A DNA stretch of 57,973 bases. It comes from Ruoffia tabacinasalis (GTDB lineage Bacteria; Bacillota; Bacilli; Lactobacillales; Aerococcaceae). Where the stretch lies: contig NZ_VBSP01000010.1 of the NCBI RefSeq assembly GCF_005864045.1, positions 1 to 57,973 of the forward strand. Direction: 5' to 3'. This document shows positions 8,537 to 17,820 of the stretch, one piece after another. The notes beneath the pieces are model-generated. The model ran no database searches. It worked only from the letters and a program-made list of their open reading frames with translations, and was not told the origin of the DNA. Each line of letters starts with the position of its first letter. Position 1 is the first letter of the stretch. A program made the translations under genes and the position numbers.

Positions 8537-9522
8537 CAGTATTTATGAACCGTAATATTAGTCCTAAAAGGCCTCTCAATGATGAGCAATTAATAGAAGT
8601 AGTTACCCAAACTGCCTTTCATGAATACCCTGAAAAAGAGTCCACTCGCTTTAAAGAATTATATGCTAGCTATAATCAATTGGATCTTAATCAGATTGAA
8701 TTAGCTAATGGAGCGGATGAGTGGTTGCAGAAGCTGATGATTCAATTCGGGCAAGAGGGTGTCTTGACTATTAGTCCAGACTTCTTTATGTATGAAGATT
8801 ACGCTCGACAAATTAATCGCCCCTTTTGGAAAGTGGAGAGTGACGAGAACTTTGACTTTGACTTAGAAAAGGTCTTAGAAGAGATTCAAAAACTTCGACC
8901 GTCATTACTTCTAGTGTCGAATCCACAAAACCCAACGGGTAAGCAATTTAGTTATGAATTTCTGCAAGCTATCGCAGATGGGATGGAAAGTATAGGAGGA
9001 TATTTCGTTATTGATGAGGCTTATGTGGAGTTTGGTGACGATTATCATAGACCATCAAATGATAATGTTATTATCATTCGCACACTCAGTAAGATATATG
9101 CTATGGCAGGACTGAGAATTGGTATTGCTATTGCTAAGGGAGAAACCTTCGCGAAGTTAATTGATATTAATCATCCTTATCCTGTTAGTAACTTAGCTTT
9201 GAATGTGGCCAATGCCATGTTCTCTAATAAGGAACAATTGGATGCATGGGTAGCTTATCAAAAAGAATGTCAATTGAAGCTCATTCAGGCGCTTACCTTA
9301 GTGGACGATGTCATCAAGGTAAAGCCTACTCAAAGTAATTTTATTATGACTTACGGAAAATCTGCACGTGATCTTGGAGAATATTTGAGTGAAAATGGCT
9401 TTGTAGGTAGAACATATGATGCAGATCACTTAAAAGATGTTGTTCGTTATTCAATCTTAGATATAGATAAATACGACGAATTTGAAGACTTATTAAAGAC
9501 TTGGAGGAAACAAATTGATTAA
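8533..9522 (+). CDS. hisC: Histidinol-phosphate aminotransferase
   Basis: 329 residues, on the short side for this PLP aminotransferase. ELANGADEWL near the N-terminus, SNPQNPTGKQ, VIDEAYVEFGDD (PLP Asp) and the Schiff-base Lys in TLSKIYAMAGLRIG are all present, and the C-terminal FGKSARDLGEYL-type region ends with VRYSILD. It converts imidazole-acetol phosphate to histidinol phosphate using glutamate. It overlaps hisD by ATGA and runs 8 bases into hisB. Confidence 0.93.
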   Translation: MTVFMNRNISPKRPLNDEQLIEVVTQTAFHEYPEKESTRFKELYASYNQLDLNQIELANGADEWLQKLMIQFGQEGVLTISPDFFMYEDYARQINRPFWKVESDENFDFDLEKVLEEIQKLRPSLLLVSNPQNPTGKQFSYEFLQAIADGMESIGGYFVIDEAYVEFGDDYHRPSNDNVIIIRTLSKIYAMAGLRIGIAIAKGETFAKLIDINHPYPVSNLALNVANAMFSNKEQLDAWVAYQKECQLKLIQALTLVDDVIKVKPTQSNFIMTYGKSARDLGEYLSENGFVGRTYDADHLKDVVRYSILDIDKYDEFEDLLKTWRKQID

Positions 9523-10099
9523 AAAAGACCGACAAACATTGGAAACTCAGATTAAGTTAGAACTTGCCCAAACTCTTGGAAGCAACGATGTAGACATGGG
9601 TATTGAGACAGGAGTAGGATTCTTTAACCATATGTTAACTTTATTCAAGTTTCATTCTGGACTCTATATTGGGGTAGAGGCTCAAGGAGATACGGACGTG
9701 GATGACCATCACACGGTTGAAGATATTGGGATTTTACTCGGGGAAGCGATTCGAGACTTCTACCAATCCCTTAATAGTTATCAGCGCTATGGCTCATTCT
9801 ACTTGCCTATGGACGAATCCTTGGCACGTATTGTCTTAGACTTATCAGGTCGTCCGCACTTGAATTTTAATGCTGACTTTTCAAAAGGGAAGGTAGGTTC
9901 TTTTGATACAGAATTAGTGGAAGAATTTTTCAATGCGATAGCTATGAATGCACGAATGACATTACATATAGATTTATTGAAGGGTGGCAATACCCACCAT
10001 GAGATTGAAGCGATATTCAAGGGCTTTGCCAGAGCCTTAAGTATTGCTTTAACAGAGACTGAGGGTGGCGTACCATCATCTAAAGGACTTATTGCATAA
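9515..10099 (+). CDS. hisB: Imidazoleglycerol-phosphate dehydratase
   Basis: 194 residues, the monofunctional form. The two internal repeats each supply manganese ligands: GFFNHMLTLF with DDHHTVEDIGI in the first half, and FFNAIAMNARMTLHI with THHEIEAIFKGFARAL in the second. It begins at TTG 9515 inside the end of hisC, 6 bases after GGAGGAAAC. The next gene is hisA, only 14 bases downstream. Most Firmicutes have hisH at this position, and here nothing lies between. Confidence 0.96.
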   Translation: MIKKDRQTLETQIKLELAQTLGSNDVDMGIETGVGFFNHMLTLFKFHSGLYIGVEAQGDTDVDDHHTVEDIGILLGEAIRDFYQSLNSYQRYGSFYLPMDESLARIVLDLSGRPHLNFNADFSKGKVGSFDTELVEEFFNAIAMNARMTLHIDLLKGGNTHHEIEAIFKGFARALSIALTETEGGVPSSKGLIA

Positions 10100-10113
10100 A
10101 GGAGAAGAAAACA

Positions 10114-10815
10114 ATGAAAATTATTCCTGCTATTGACTTAATTGATGGACAAAGTGTACGACTGTCACAAGGAGATTATGATGAGAAGATTATCATGCCA
10201 AAAACGCCACAAGAAGCTGTCATGTATTATAGCCAATTCCCACAAGTATCCCGGATTCATGTCGTGGATTTGATAGGAGCAGCAGAACAAGAGTCAGTGG
10301 AAGCGCCATTGATTGGACAAATAAAGAAATTAACTAATATTCCGCTTGAATTAGGGGGCGGCTTAAGATCGCTTGAAACGATTGAACTATACGATGACTT
10401 GGGTATCGATTACTTTATATTAGGCTCGCGAGCCATCCTAGATGTTCCTTGGTTGATTGACGTAGTCGAAAAGTATCCTGGCCGTATCTTTGTTGGGATT
10501 GATGCGCGGGGTGAGGACATCTATGTGAATGGATGGAAAGAAAATAGCCAGCGCCAGATTGAAGAATATGTTAAAGAAATTGAGTCGTTGAATCTAGCTG
10601 GAATTATCTATACGGATATTAACAAGGATGGAATGGAGCAAGGCCCTAATGTGAATCGTACGGCTCAGCTAAATAACTCAACCCGCCACTTGGTTGTTGC
10701 AAGCGGGGGCGTCCGCGGTCAAGCTGATTTAAAGCAATTGGAAGCGGCAGGGATAACAGAAGCAATTGTTGGAAAAGCTGCTCAGAATGATTCATTCTGG
10801 AAAGGATTGAGTTAA
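10114..10815 (+). CDS. hisA: ProFAR isomerase HisA
   Basis: 233 residues of a (beta/alpha)8 barrel. The two catalytic aspartates are in IPAIDLIDG (Asp8) and VGIDARG (Asp130). The phosphate-binding strands ELGGGLRS and VASGGVRG are the halves typical of HisA/HisF. It isomerises ProFAR to PRFAR, the substrate of HisF. GGAGAAG is spaced 6 bases from the ATG, and the gene is followed by hisF after one base. Confidence 0.96.
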   Translation: MKIIPAIDLIDGQSVRLSQGDYDEKIIMPKTPQEAVMYYSQFPQVSRIHVVDLIGAAEQESVEAPLIGQIKKLTNIPLELGGGLRSLETIELYDDLGIDYFILGSRAILDVPWLIDVVEKYPGRIFVGIDARGEDIYVNGWKENSQRQIEEYVKEIESLNLAGIIYTDINKDGMEQGPNVNRTAQLNNSTRHLVVASGGVRGQADLKQLEAAGITEAIVGKAAQNDSFWKGLS

Positions 10816-10816
10816 T

Positions 10817-11575
10817 ATGAAGAAAATAATTCCATGCTTAGATACAAGAGACGGCAAGTTAGTTAAGGGTGTCAACTTTGTGAATGTCAAAGAATTAGGT
10901 GACCCGGTTGAATTCGCTGAACAATACGATCAAGAAGGAGCCGATGGTTTAGTAGTCTTAGATATTACTAAGACCTTGGATGGCCACGAATTACGTACTC
11001 AGATGATTGAAGCTATCGTAGCTAAGATTTCTATTCCTTTAACCGTAGGTGGTGGGATAGCCAGTCTTAATGACATCGAGGCGGTCTTAAAAGCTGGCGC
11101 GAGTGGCGTAGGAATCAATTCAGCTGCTGTAAAGAATCCTGATTTGATTAATCAAGCTTCTGAAGCTTTTGGATCAGAAGCAATTACAATTGCAGTAGAT
11201 GTGGCTTATGATGATGAGCAGGAGGATTACTTTGTTTATACACAAGCAGGTCAACACCAAGAACCAGTCCCCGCCTTTGAGTGGATCCAAGAATGCCAAC
11301 ACCGTGGTGCTGGCGGGTTATTGATTACAAGTATTGACCATGATGGTGTCAGAGGAGGCTTTGATATACCATTTCTAAAGCAAGCAGCAGAATTGGTAGA
11401 TATTCCAATTATTGCAAGTGGAGGTGCTGGGAATAGCCAACATTTTATTGATTTATTCAAAGAAACAGCGGTAGACGCAGGGTTAGCCGCTTCTATCTTC
11501 CACCAAGGTGAAGTGACAATTAAAGAACTGAAAGAAGCGATTAGTGTAGAAGGGATTGAGGTAGACATTGACTAA
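10817..11575 (+). CDS. hisF: Imidazole glycerol phosphate synthase cyclase subunit HisF, with altered ammonia gate
   Basis: 252 residues, the usual barrel length. Catalytic Asp9 (IPCLDTRDG) and Asp128 (AVDVAYDD), VKGVNF, TVGGGI, SIDHDG and ASGGAG are intact, so cyclase chemistry should be possible. However, the four conserved residues gating ammonia from the HisH glutaminase (Arg5, Glu46, Lys99 and Glu167 in the Thermotoga enzyme) align with Lys3, Gly44, Gly97 and Gly167 here. The alignment is made by eye through [31 protein letters not shown] and [12 protein letters not shown]. With hisH missing from the operon, this suggests an enzyme using free ammonia. Confidence 0.93.
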   Translation: MKKIIPCLDTRDGKLVKGVNFVNVKELGDPVEFAEQYDQEGADGLVVLDITKTLDGHELRTQMIEAIVAKISIPLTVGGGIASLNDIEAVLKAGASGVGINSAAVKNPDLINQASEAFGSEAITIAVDVAYDDEQEDYFVYTQAGQHQEPVPAFEWIQECQHRGAGGLLITSIDHDGVRGGFDIPFLKQAAELVDIPIIASGGAGNSQHFIDLFKETAVDAGLAASIFHQGEVTIKELKEAISVEGIEVDID

Positions 11576-12194
11576 AATTGATTTTGAAAAGGCAGGTGGC
11601 CTAGTCCCTGCAATATTACAACATCACCAGACTGGGCAAGTCTTAATGCTTGGTTATATGAACCGAGAATCCTTTGATAAGACTCGTGAAGAAGGTGTGG
11701 CATGGTTCTATTCTCGTTCCAAAGAGCGTCTCTGGAAAAAGGGTGAAGAGAGTGGTAATGTGCAGAAGGTTGTAGACATTGCATTAGATTGCGATCAAGA
11801 TACAATCTTGCTTCAAGTTGATCCTCTAGGGCCAACTTGCCATACAGGTCAGACAAGTTGCTTCGGTGAAGGTCATTTTAACCTTTCTGTCTTAGAGCAG
11901 ACAGTTTCAGAAAAGATTAAACACCCGCAAGAAGGTTCTTACACTAAATATCTAATTGATGAGGGCCAGGATAAAATCATCAAAAAATGCGGTGAAGAAA
12001 TGACTGAAGTAATTATTGCGGCTAAAAATAATGATAAAGAAGAATTAATTAATGAAGCCAGTGACCTTGCCTACCACTTATTAGTATTGCTTCAGCAGCA
12101 AGGTGTTAGCCTTGCTGAGGTAGAGGCAAAGTTGGGTGAGCGTCATGGACAAAAGCAACACTACTCCATTCGTTCAGAAATTAATGAGTGGTAA
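11568..12194 (+). CDS. hisI: Bifunctional phosphoribosyl-AMP cyclohydrolase / phosphoribosyl-ATP pyrophosphatase
   Basis: 208 residues, a HisI-HisE fusion. The N-terminal cyclohydrolase has [10 protein letters not shown], the [16 protein letters not shown] segment, and zinc/magnesium ligands in DCDQD and [12 protein letters not shown]. The C-terminal pyrophosphohydrolase (from about residue 115) has [16 protein letters not shown] and [13 protein letters not shown], the MazG-like acidic helix pair. It carries out steps 2 and 3 of the pathway. It starts at TTG 11568, overlapping hisF by 8 bases. Confidence 0.96.
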   Translation: MTKIDFEKAGGLVPAILQHHQTGQVLMLGYMNRESFDKTREEGVAWFYSRSKERLWKKGEESGNVQKVVDIALDCDQDTILLQVDPLGPTCHTGQTSCFGEGHFNLSVLEQTVSEKIKHPQEGSYTKYLIDEGQDKIIKKCGEEMTEVIIAAKNNDKEELINEASDLAYHLLVLLQQQGVSLAEVEAKLGERHGQKQHYSIRSEINEW

Positions 12195-12205
12195 GGAGGG
12201 AGAAC

Positions 12206-13012
12206 ATGAATTTTTATGATCAACATTGTCATACACACTTATCTTTTGACAGCGAAGAAAGCATAGATAATTACTTAGCTTTAGGGCTAGAAAAATTAAC
12301 CTTCACGGAACATCTAGACTTAGACAATCCAGTGAATGGTGGGCACGATGATATTCCCGACTTTGATCAAGCCGTTATTTGGCAACAGGAAATGAAAGAA
12401 AAGAACGATGTAGACTTATTATTAGGTATGGAAGTAGGTTATGTTCCTGGTCAAGAGGATCGCCTCAATGAGATATTATCTAGCTATGATTTTGATATTA
12501 AACTCTTAAGTTGTCACCATAATCGCATCTATGATTACATGGACACAAAGGAAACAAATGCAAAGGTAGAGTCCAGCGAGCAAATGATGGATCAATATGT
12601 CGATCAATTATTAGAAGCTGTAACTCATATGACCGATGTTCAAATTATGACTCACTTTGATTATGGCTTTAGAGTGCATGATGCCAGTTTGGAGACCATT
12701 CAAGAACGATACACTGAGAAAATCACTGAGATTTTCCAGCAAATTATTAAGCATGAGATTGCTTTTGAATTAAATAGTAAAAGCATCGTAAAGTATAAAA
12801 ACTTAGACTTATACAAATGGGCAATCCCCCTTTACTTATCCTTAGGTGGGAAGTTATTCACCCTAGGTTCAGACGCGCATCTTGCGAGTGATTATATGCT
12901 GGCCTTTAATGATTTGAGAAAGTTATTGCAGCAGTATGGTGTGGATGAAGTAGCTCTCTATGAGAAAGAGCAAGCTAAGATGGTAAAGCTATCTGAATTA
13001 TCATTTGTTTAA
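12206..13012 (+). CDS. hisJ: Histidinol-phosphatase, PHP family
   Basis: 268 residues of the PHP metallophosphatase family (HisJ of Bacillus, called HisK in Lactococcus), dephosphorylating histidinol phosphate. Metal ligands are visible in DQHCHTHLSFDS, LTFTEHLD, LLSCHHNRIYDYM, MTHFDYG and LGSDAH. A longer frame opens at GTG 12188, but AGGAGGGAGAAC places the start at ATG 12206. It is the last gene of the his operon and is followed by a terminator. Confidence 0.93.
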   Translation: MNFYDQHCHTHLSFDSEESIDNYLALGLEKLTFTEHLDLDNPVNGGHDDIPDFDQAVIWQQEMKEKNDVDLLLGMEVGYVPGQEDRLNEILSSYDFDIKLLSCHHNRIYDYMDTKETNAKVESSEQMMDQYVDQLLEAVTHMTDVQIMTHFDYGFRVHDASLETIQERYTEKITEIFQQIIKHEIAFELNSKSIVKYKNLDLYKWAIPLYLSLGGKLFTLGSDAHLASDYMLAFNDLRKLLQQYGVDEVALYEKEQAKMVKLSELSFV

Positions 13013-13042
13013 TGAGACTAGCTTTTTACGGACTTAAATTAG

Positions 13043-13093
13043 AAACACTCAACAATTATTTGGTCATTAACCAAATTGTTGAGTGTTTTTTAC
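13043..13093 (+). terminator. Terminator of the his operon
   Basis: AAACACTCAACAATT pairs with AATTGTTGAGTGTTT, with a further partial TTTGGT/ACCAAA inside and a T run. It lies between the convergent his and arg operons and may serve both. Confidence 0.9.
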
Positions 13094-13175
13094 TTTGAAA
13101 AGAATGAATTGAATGATTGAAACAAAAGATATAAATATCCCAAAACAAGTGAAAAATACAGCTTATAGCCTGAAG

Positions 13176-14366
13176 TTATTGCGTTGAGAGAACCGCCCCA
13201 AAAATATCTAGCGCCTGGCTGATTTCTTCTTCTGAGACATTCAACGGCGGCAGGAAACGAATAACATTTCCCTTGGCGCTAATCACTAATAAGCCCTGGT
13301 CGAAACAATCATTAATGATGTCATCTACAGCCTGGTCAAATTGAATACCAATTAATAGACCGCGACCTTTAATGGAACTAATCGTGGGATGCTTAGCTTG
13401 TAATACTTGTAGTCCTTCAACCAATTGTTTGTGGCGTTGGTTGACATTATTTAGTAAGTTGTCTTCATTTATGGTGTCTAAGACAGTATTAGCACAGGCA
13501 GTTGCTAGTGGATTGCCTCCGAATGTCGTGCCATGATCACCCACTTGGAAGTGAGTAGCTAAGTCATCTTTGGCGAGGAAGGCGCCAATAGGAAAACCTC
13601 CACCCAGACCTTTAGCAAGAGTTATGATGTCAGGGTCTAAATCGAATTGTTCATAGGCAAAGTAGCTTCCTGTTCGTCCAATTCCTGTTTGGACTTCATC
13701 AATGATAACTAGAACTTGCTTTTCTTGTTGAATCTCATTAATGGCTTGGACGAAGTCCTCAGAGAGCGTATTGACACCACCTTCACCTTGAATAACTTCG
13801 ATAAGTACGGCACAAGTCTGGGGTGTAATTGTTGCCTTCAATTGGTCAATATCATTGAAAGTCACATAGTCAAAGCCAGGTAAGTTCGGTGCATAATCTT
13901 TATGCATAGCCTCTTGACCCGTGGCTGCCAATGTTGCCATAGTTCGACCGTGAAAGGATTTCTTCATTGTAACAATGGTTGTTGCATTAGGGCCTTTAAC
14001 TTCTCGCCCCCACTTCCGAGCAAGCTTGATGGCACCTTCATTGGCTTCAGCTCCTGAATTGGCAAAGAATACTTTACCTAAGCCAGAGAGTTTTGTTAGT
14101 TTCTCAGCCAGTTGAATAGAAGGAGTATTCCAAAATAAGTTGGAACTATGAATGAGTTGTTGACCTTGATTGACCAGTGTTTCTACTAATTTCTCATTGG
14201 AGTGGCCGAGTGAGTTGACGGCGATACCTGAGATAAAGTCAAGGTAAGTTCGGCCCTCTGCATCAGTCAGAAAACTACCTTGACCAGAGACCATTACCTT
14301 ACCATCGCGTTTGAATGTATTCATAAGTACGGCTTCGCCACGTTGTGGCCAGTTGTGTTTTTCCAT
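13176..14366 (-). CDS. argD: Acetylornithine aminotransferase
   Basis: 396 residues; class III PLP aminotransferase converting N-acetylglutamate semialdehyde to N-acetylornithine. FANSGAEANEGAIKLARKW, the FHGRTMATL segment, VIIDEVQTGIGRTG and the Schiff-base Lys in TLAKGLGGGFPIGA are all present. The frame extends to 14393, but AAGGAGGTTTAATATC precedes the internal ATG at 14366, which also gives the usual N-terminus. It is the last gene of argCJBD. Confidence 0.95.
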   Translation of the reverse strand: MEKHNWPQRGEAVLMNTFKRDGKVMVSGQGSFLTDAEGRTYLDFISGIAVNSLGHSNEKLVETLVNQGQQLIHSSNLFWNTPSIQLAEKLTKLSGLGKVFFANSGAEANEGAIKLARKWGREVKGPNATTIVTMKKSFHGRTMATLAATGQEAMHKDYAPNLPGFDYVTFNDIDQLKATITPQTCAVLIEVIQGEGGVNTLSEDFVQAINEIQQEKQVLVIIDEVQTGIGRTGSYFAYEQFDLDPDIITLAKGLGGGFPIGAFLAKDDLATHFQVGDHGTTFGGNPLATACANTVLDTINEDNLLNNVNQRHKQLVEGLQVLQAKHPTISSIKGRGLLIGIQFDQAVDDIINDCFDQGLLVISAKGNVIRFLPPLNVSEEEISQALDIFGAVLSTQ

Positions 14367-14370
14367 GATA

Positions 14371-15270
14371 TTAAACCTCCTTATTATCGTCATTACTGTG
14401 AGCTAACATCGTTCCAATTCCCATGTCGAAGAATAATTCTAGCAGAAGGGAATGACTCATACGACCATCAATGATATGAACTTTATCAACTCCGTTAGTT
14501 ATAGCCTCTAAGCAACAATTTATCTTAGGTATCATGCCTTCAGTAATAACTTTGTTCTCAATGAGTTGATTGGCTTCGTCTATACTTAGTTTAGAAATAA
14601 GACTGTCAGGGTCTTGGCTATCAGCTAAGAGTCCCGGGGTGTTAGTTAAAAATATTAACTTGCTGGCACCTAAGGCAATGGCCACAGCGCTTGCAACCTC
14701 ATCTGCATTGATATTATAACTATGACCGTCACTACCAATTCCCACTGATGAGATAATTGGGACATAATCTGCCTGGATAAGGTTGGTTAATAATAAGGTG
14801 TTGACTGATTCGACATTACCTACGTAGCCCAAATCAACTTGAGTCTCAGAATCTGGATCAATCACTTTCTTTTTAGTGACAGTAATAAGGTGGTCATCTA
14901 AACCTGATAAGCCAATGGCATTTCCACCTAAATGGTTGAAAGTTCGTACAATATCATTATTAACTGAGCCTGATAAGACCATCTCTGCCACCTTCATGGC
15001 TTCCTCACTGGTAGAGCGAAGTCCATCCACAAAGTGACTTTCAATGGATAAATTATCTAACATCTGTGAGATGAAGGGACCACCACCGTGAACGACAATG
15101 GGGATCATACCAACCGACTTCATCATAAGAATATCTTGCATGACCGAGTGTCTTAAGTCGGCATTAATCATGGCATTACCACCGTACTTGATGACGATGA
15201 TATGTTTTCTAAACCGATTGACGTAGGGTAGAGCCTCAATGAGAACGTTTATCTTTTCTGTATAATTCAT
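14371..15270 (-). CDS. argB: N-acetylglutamate kinase
   Basis: 299 residues of the amino-acid kinase family. IVIKYGGNAM near residue 26 and VVHGGGPFIS near 59 are the phosphate-binding glycine loops, and the NINADEVASAVAIAL region is the usual C-lobe signature. It phosphorylates N-acetylglutamate in step 2 of the cyclic arginine pathway. The N-terminal helix (MNYTEKINVLIEALPYVN) resembles that of the arginine-sensitive hexameric forms, so feedback inhibition is possible. Its stop lies 4 bases ahead of the argD start. Confidence 0.95.
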   Translation of the reverse strand: MNYTEKINVLIEALPYVNRFRKHIIVIKYGGNAMINADLRHSVMQDILMMKSVGMIPIVVHGGGPFISQMLDNLSIESHFVDGLRSTSEEAMKVAEMVLSGSVNNDIVRTFNHLGGNAIGLSGLDDHLITVTKKKVIDPDSETQVDLGYVGNVESVNTLLLTNLIQADYVPIISSVGIGSDGHSYNINADEVASAVAIALGASKLIFLTNTPGLLADSQDPDSLISKLSIDEANQLIENKVITEGMIPKINCCLEAITNGVDKVHIIDGRMSHSLLLELFFDMGIGTMLAHSNDDNKEV

Positions 15271-15280
15271 TCAATCACTC

Positions 15281-16495
15281 CTAAGTGTGGTAGTCAGCAT
15301 TAATTTCAATATAATCATGCGTTAAATCACAAGTCCAAACAGTAGCTTGACTTGTGCCTTGGTTGAGTTCGACAATCATTTCAATATCAGTGGCAGTGAG
15401 AATCTTTTGGGCAAATTGAGGATCAAAGGGATGATAAGCGCCGTTACGGCACGGTTGAATAGAACCGATGTCAGATTTAAATATGATATCGATCAGCCAT
15501 GGATCAAGAGTTTCAACGCCACTATTACCAATGGCTGATAGGGCGCGACCCCAGTTAGGGTCTTGCCCAAAAAGTGCTGCCTTCAGGAGGTTGGAAGTGG
15601 CCAGGGACTTAGCGACTGCTTTGGCATCTTCTGTTGATTGAGCCCCACCTACAGTTATTGTAATGAATTTCGAGGCACCTTCTCCGTCTCTGGCAATCAT
15701 TTGAGCTAAGTCTTGGCTGACTTTTGTTATAAGGGATTGGATTGTTGCAAGATTGTGGTCTGTTAAGTCAATTGAGTTTTCCCCTGTTGCACAAAGTAAG
15801 ACTGTATCATTGGTACTAGTATCGCCATCAACAGTCATGCTATTGAAAGATACGTCTACCGCATTCTTTAATAGTTGGTTGAGTGTCACTTGATCACAGG
15901 CGATATCGGTAACAATATAAGCTAACATAGTGCCCAAATTAGGATGAATCATGCCTGAGCCTTTAGCCATTGCGCCGATGTGAACAGTCTGTCCATCAAT
16001 CTCCAATGAATAAGCAGTTTCTTTTGCGACAGTATCGGTAGTCATAATCGATTCACTGACCGCTTGACTAGACTCTGACTGCAAGGAATTCACTAATGTT
16101 GGTAGTGCCTTTTTAAAAGGAAAGAAATCAAGAGGAGCCCCGATGACCCCCGTAGAACTCATCAGTATCTCTGACGGTTTAATCGCGCATAAATCTGCTA
16201 ATTCTTGAATGGCTTGATGCATCGTTTTCTCACCATCTGGACCATTACAAGCATTGGCATTGCCACTATTAATCAGAATCGCTTTGAAGTTAGAATGATG
16301 CTTCAGACTCGCTTGACCGTGAATAACTGGCCAAGCTTTGACTAAGTTTTGGGTAAAGACACCTGATACAGTAGCCCCAGTGGGGAAATAAATTAAAGCC
16401 AGGTCATTGTGGGCGGCATCACTTTTAAAGCCAGCATGTAAGGCTTGCGATTGTATATTGGCTACAGCATGAATACCTTTGTCTAATTGTTTCAT
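15281..16495 (-). CDS. argJ: Glutamate N-acetyltransferase / amino-acid acetyltransferase
   Basis: 404 residues. ArgJ is a self-cleaving enzyme that transfers the acetyl group from acetylornithine to glutamate, recycling it. The autocleavage segment KGSGMIHPNLGTMLAY is present with Thr as the expected new N-terminus (about residue 190). MTVDGDTSTNDTVLL and the C-terminal DPNWGRALSAIGNSG are also typical. Its presence explains why argA and argE are not needed here. It is the second gene of argCJBD. Confidence 0.95.
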   Translation of the reverse strand: MKQLDKGIHAVANIQSQALHAGFKSDAAHNDLALIYFPTGATVSGVFTQNLVKAWPVIHGQASLKHHSNFKAILINSGNANACNGPDGEKTMHQAIQELADLCAIKPSEILMSSTGVIGAPLDFFPFKKALPTLVNSLQSESSQAVSESIMTTDTVAKETAYSLEIDGQTVHIGAMAKGSGMIHPNLGTMLAYIVTDIACDQVTLNQLLKNAVDVSFNSMTVDGDTSTNDTVLLCATGENSIDLTDHNLATIQSLITKVSQDLAQMIARDGEGASKFITITVGGAQSTEDAKAVAKSLATSNLLKAALFGQDPNWGRALSAIGNSGVETLDPWLIDIIFKSDIGSIQPCRNGAYHPFDPQFAQKILTATDIEMIVELNQGTSQATVWTCDLTHDYIEINADYHT

Positions 16496-16517
16496 ATGCT
16501 TCTCCTTTGTATAGAAA

Positions 16518-17555
16518 TTATGGCATCACGCCAGATTGACTTAAGCCTAATGATTCATCCAATCCCAACATCACATTCATATTCTGAATAGCTTGGCCGG
16601 AAGCGCCTTTGACTAGGTTATCAATGACTGAAAAGATAATGATGCGACCTGTTCGTTGGTCTACCTTAACTTGGATGTGACAATGGTTGGAACCACGGAC
16701 CGCTTTGGTTGTAGGAAGTTGCTCTGGATCCAATAGATGGACAAAAGCTTCCTCGGCGTATTTATCTTTATATAATTGGCGTAATGCTTCTTCACTTATA
16801 TTACTCCTTGGTTGAACATAGATAGTTGAATATATGCCGCGTTCTGTAGGTAATAGATGCGGAGTGAATTGAATTTGCACTGTTTGGCCAAAGCGTGACA
16901 ACTCCTGTTCGATTTCAGGGATATGACGGTGCTGGAGTGGGTTGTATGCTTTGAAGTTATTTCCTGCTTCACTAAGTAAATTATCTACATTGGCACTTCG
17001 ACCGGCACCGCTGATTCCTGATTTGCTATCAATAATAATTGATTCAGAGTCAATCAGATTAGACTCAACTAGAGGAGAAAGAGCTAAGAGTGCATTGGTA
17101 ACAAAGCAACCTGGATTTGCAATCAGCTGAGCTCCTTTAATGGCCTCACGATGGTATTCCGTTAGGCCATACACTGCTTTCGCTAATAAGTCTGGTGCTG
17201 TTTGCGGTAATTTATAAAAAGCTTCATAAGTATCTGAATCCTCTATCCGAAAATCAGCGCCAAGGTCAATGATTTTAATATCCTCGCCTAATTCTTTAGC
17301 TAAGGTCATTGCGTGACCGTGAGGTAGACAAATAAAGACGATATCGCTATCTTGTTTAATTTGCTCTATATCTAAGGTGACAAAGCACTTATCTTTTAAG
17401 AAAGATGTGAGGGAAGGGAAAGTATGTGATATCTTCTGTCCAGCTAATTTCCGTGCAGTTAGATGTTTGAGGGTTACCTCAGGGTGATTGACCAATAAGC
17501 GCATCAATTCAGAACCTGTATAGCCTGTCGCGCCAATAATACTAACATTAATCAT
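16518..17555 (-). CDS. argC: N-acetyl-gamma-glutamyl-phosphate reductase
   Basis: 345 residues; NADPH-dependent reduction of acetylglutamyl phosphate. IIGATGYTGSELMRLL is the Rossmann loop, the catalytic Cys is in ANPGCFVTNA (about residue 147), and HRHIPEIEQEL and FTPHLLPTERGI are family landmarks. The frame runs 26 codons further upstream into the T-box terminator. TAGGAGGAAAAC sets the start at ATG 17555. It heads argCJBD. Confidence 0.95.
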   Translation of the reverse strand: MINVSIIGATGYTGSELMRLLVNHPEVTLKHLTARKLAGQKISHTFPSLTSFLKDKCFVTLDIEQIKQDSDIVFICLPHGHAMTLAKELGEDIKIIDLGADFRIEDSDTYEAFYKLPQTAPDLLAKAVYGLTEYHREAIKGAQLIANPGCFVTNALLALSPLVESNLIDSESIIIDSKSGISGAGRSANVDNLLSEAGNNFKAYNPLQHRHIPEIEQELSRFGQTVQIQFTPHLLPTERGIYSTIYVQPRSNISEEALRQLYKDKYAEEAFVHLLDPEQLPTTKAVRGSNHCHIQVKVDQRTGRIIIFSVIDNLVKGASGQAIQNMNVMLGLDESLGLSQSGVMP

Positions 17556-17574
17556 ATGTTTTCCTCCTAAAAAT

Positions 17575-17815
17575 ATGTATATAAAAAGCACACTCATCTC
17601 ATTGATAGAGACGAATGTGCTTCGTGGTGCCACTCTAATTCAAAGATTATTTGACATAATCTTTCTTTAGTGAATGTTAACGTTATTCCAACGAAGATAC
17701 TTAGTAATTCTAATATCTTACCTCAAAAGTGCGATTCAACTTAGTATATGTATCGGCCTTTCACCACCGCCGATTCGCTGAAATTCTGATAAGTTTACTT
17801 TCTTTTGATAGGTTA
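17575..17815 (-). promoter_or_regulatory. T-box leader upstream of argC (Arg specifier CGC)
   Basis: Read on the minus strand, basal helix CAAAAG (17802-17807) pairs with CTTTTG (17724-17729). An AGTA-type 5' loop faces a 3' loop GAATCGCA, whose CGC (17731-17733) just before the purine is an Arg codon. The core AGTGGCACCACG lies at 17623-17634, and a terminator pairs GAAGCACATTCGTCTC with GATGAGTGTGCTTTT. The leader begins within about 10 bases of the argF stop, so no separate promoter fits between them. Confidence 0.88.
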
Positions 17816-17820
17816 TGTAT

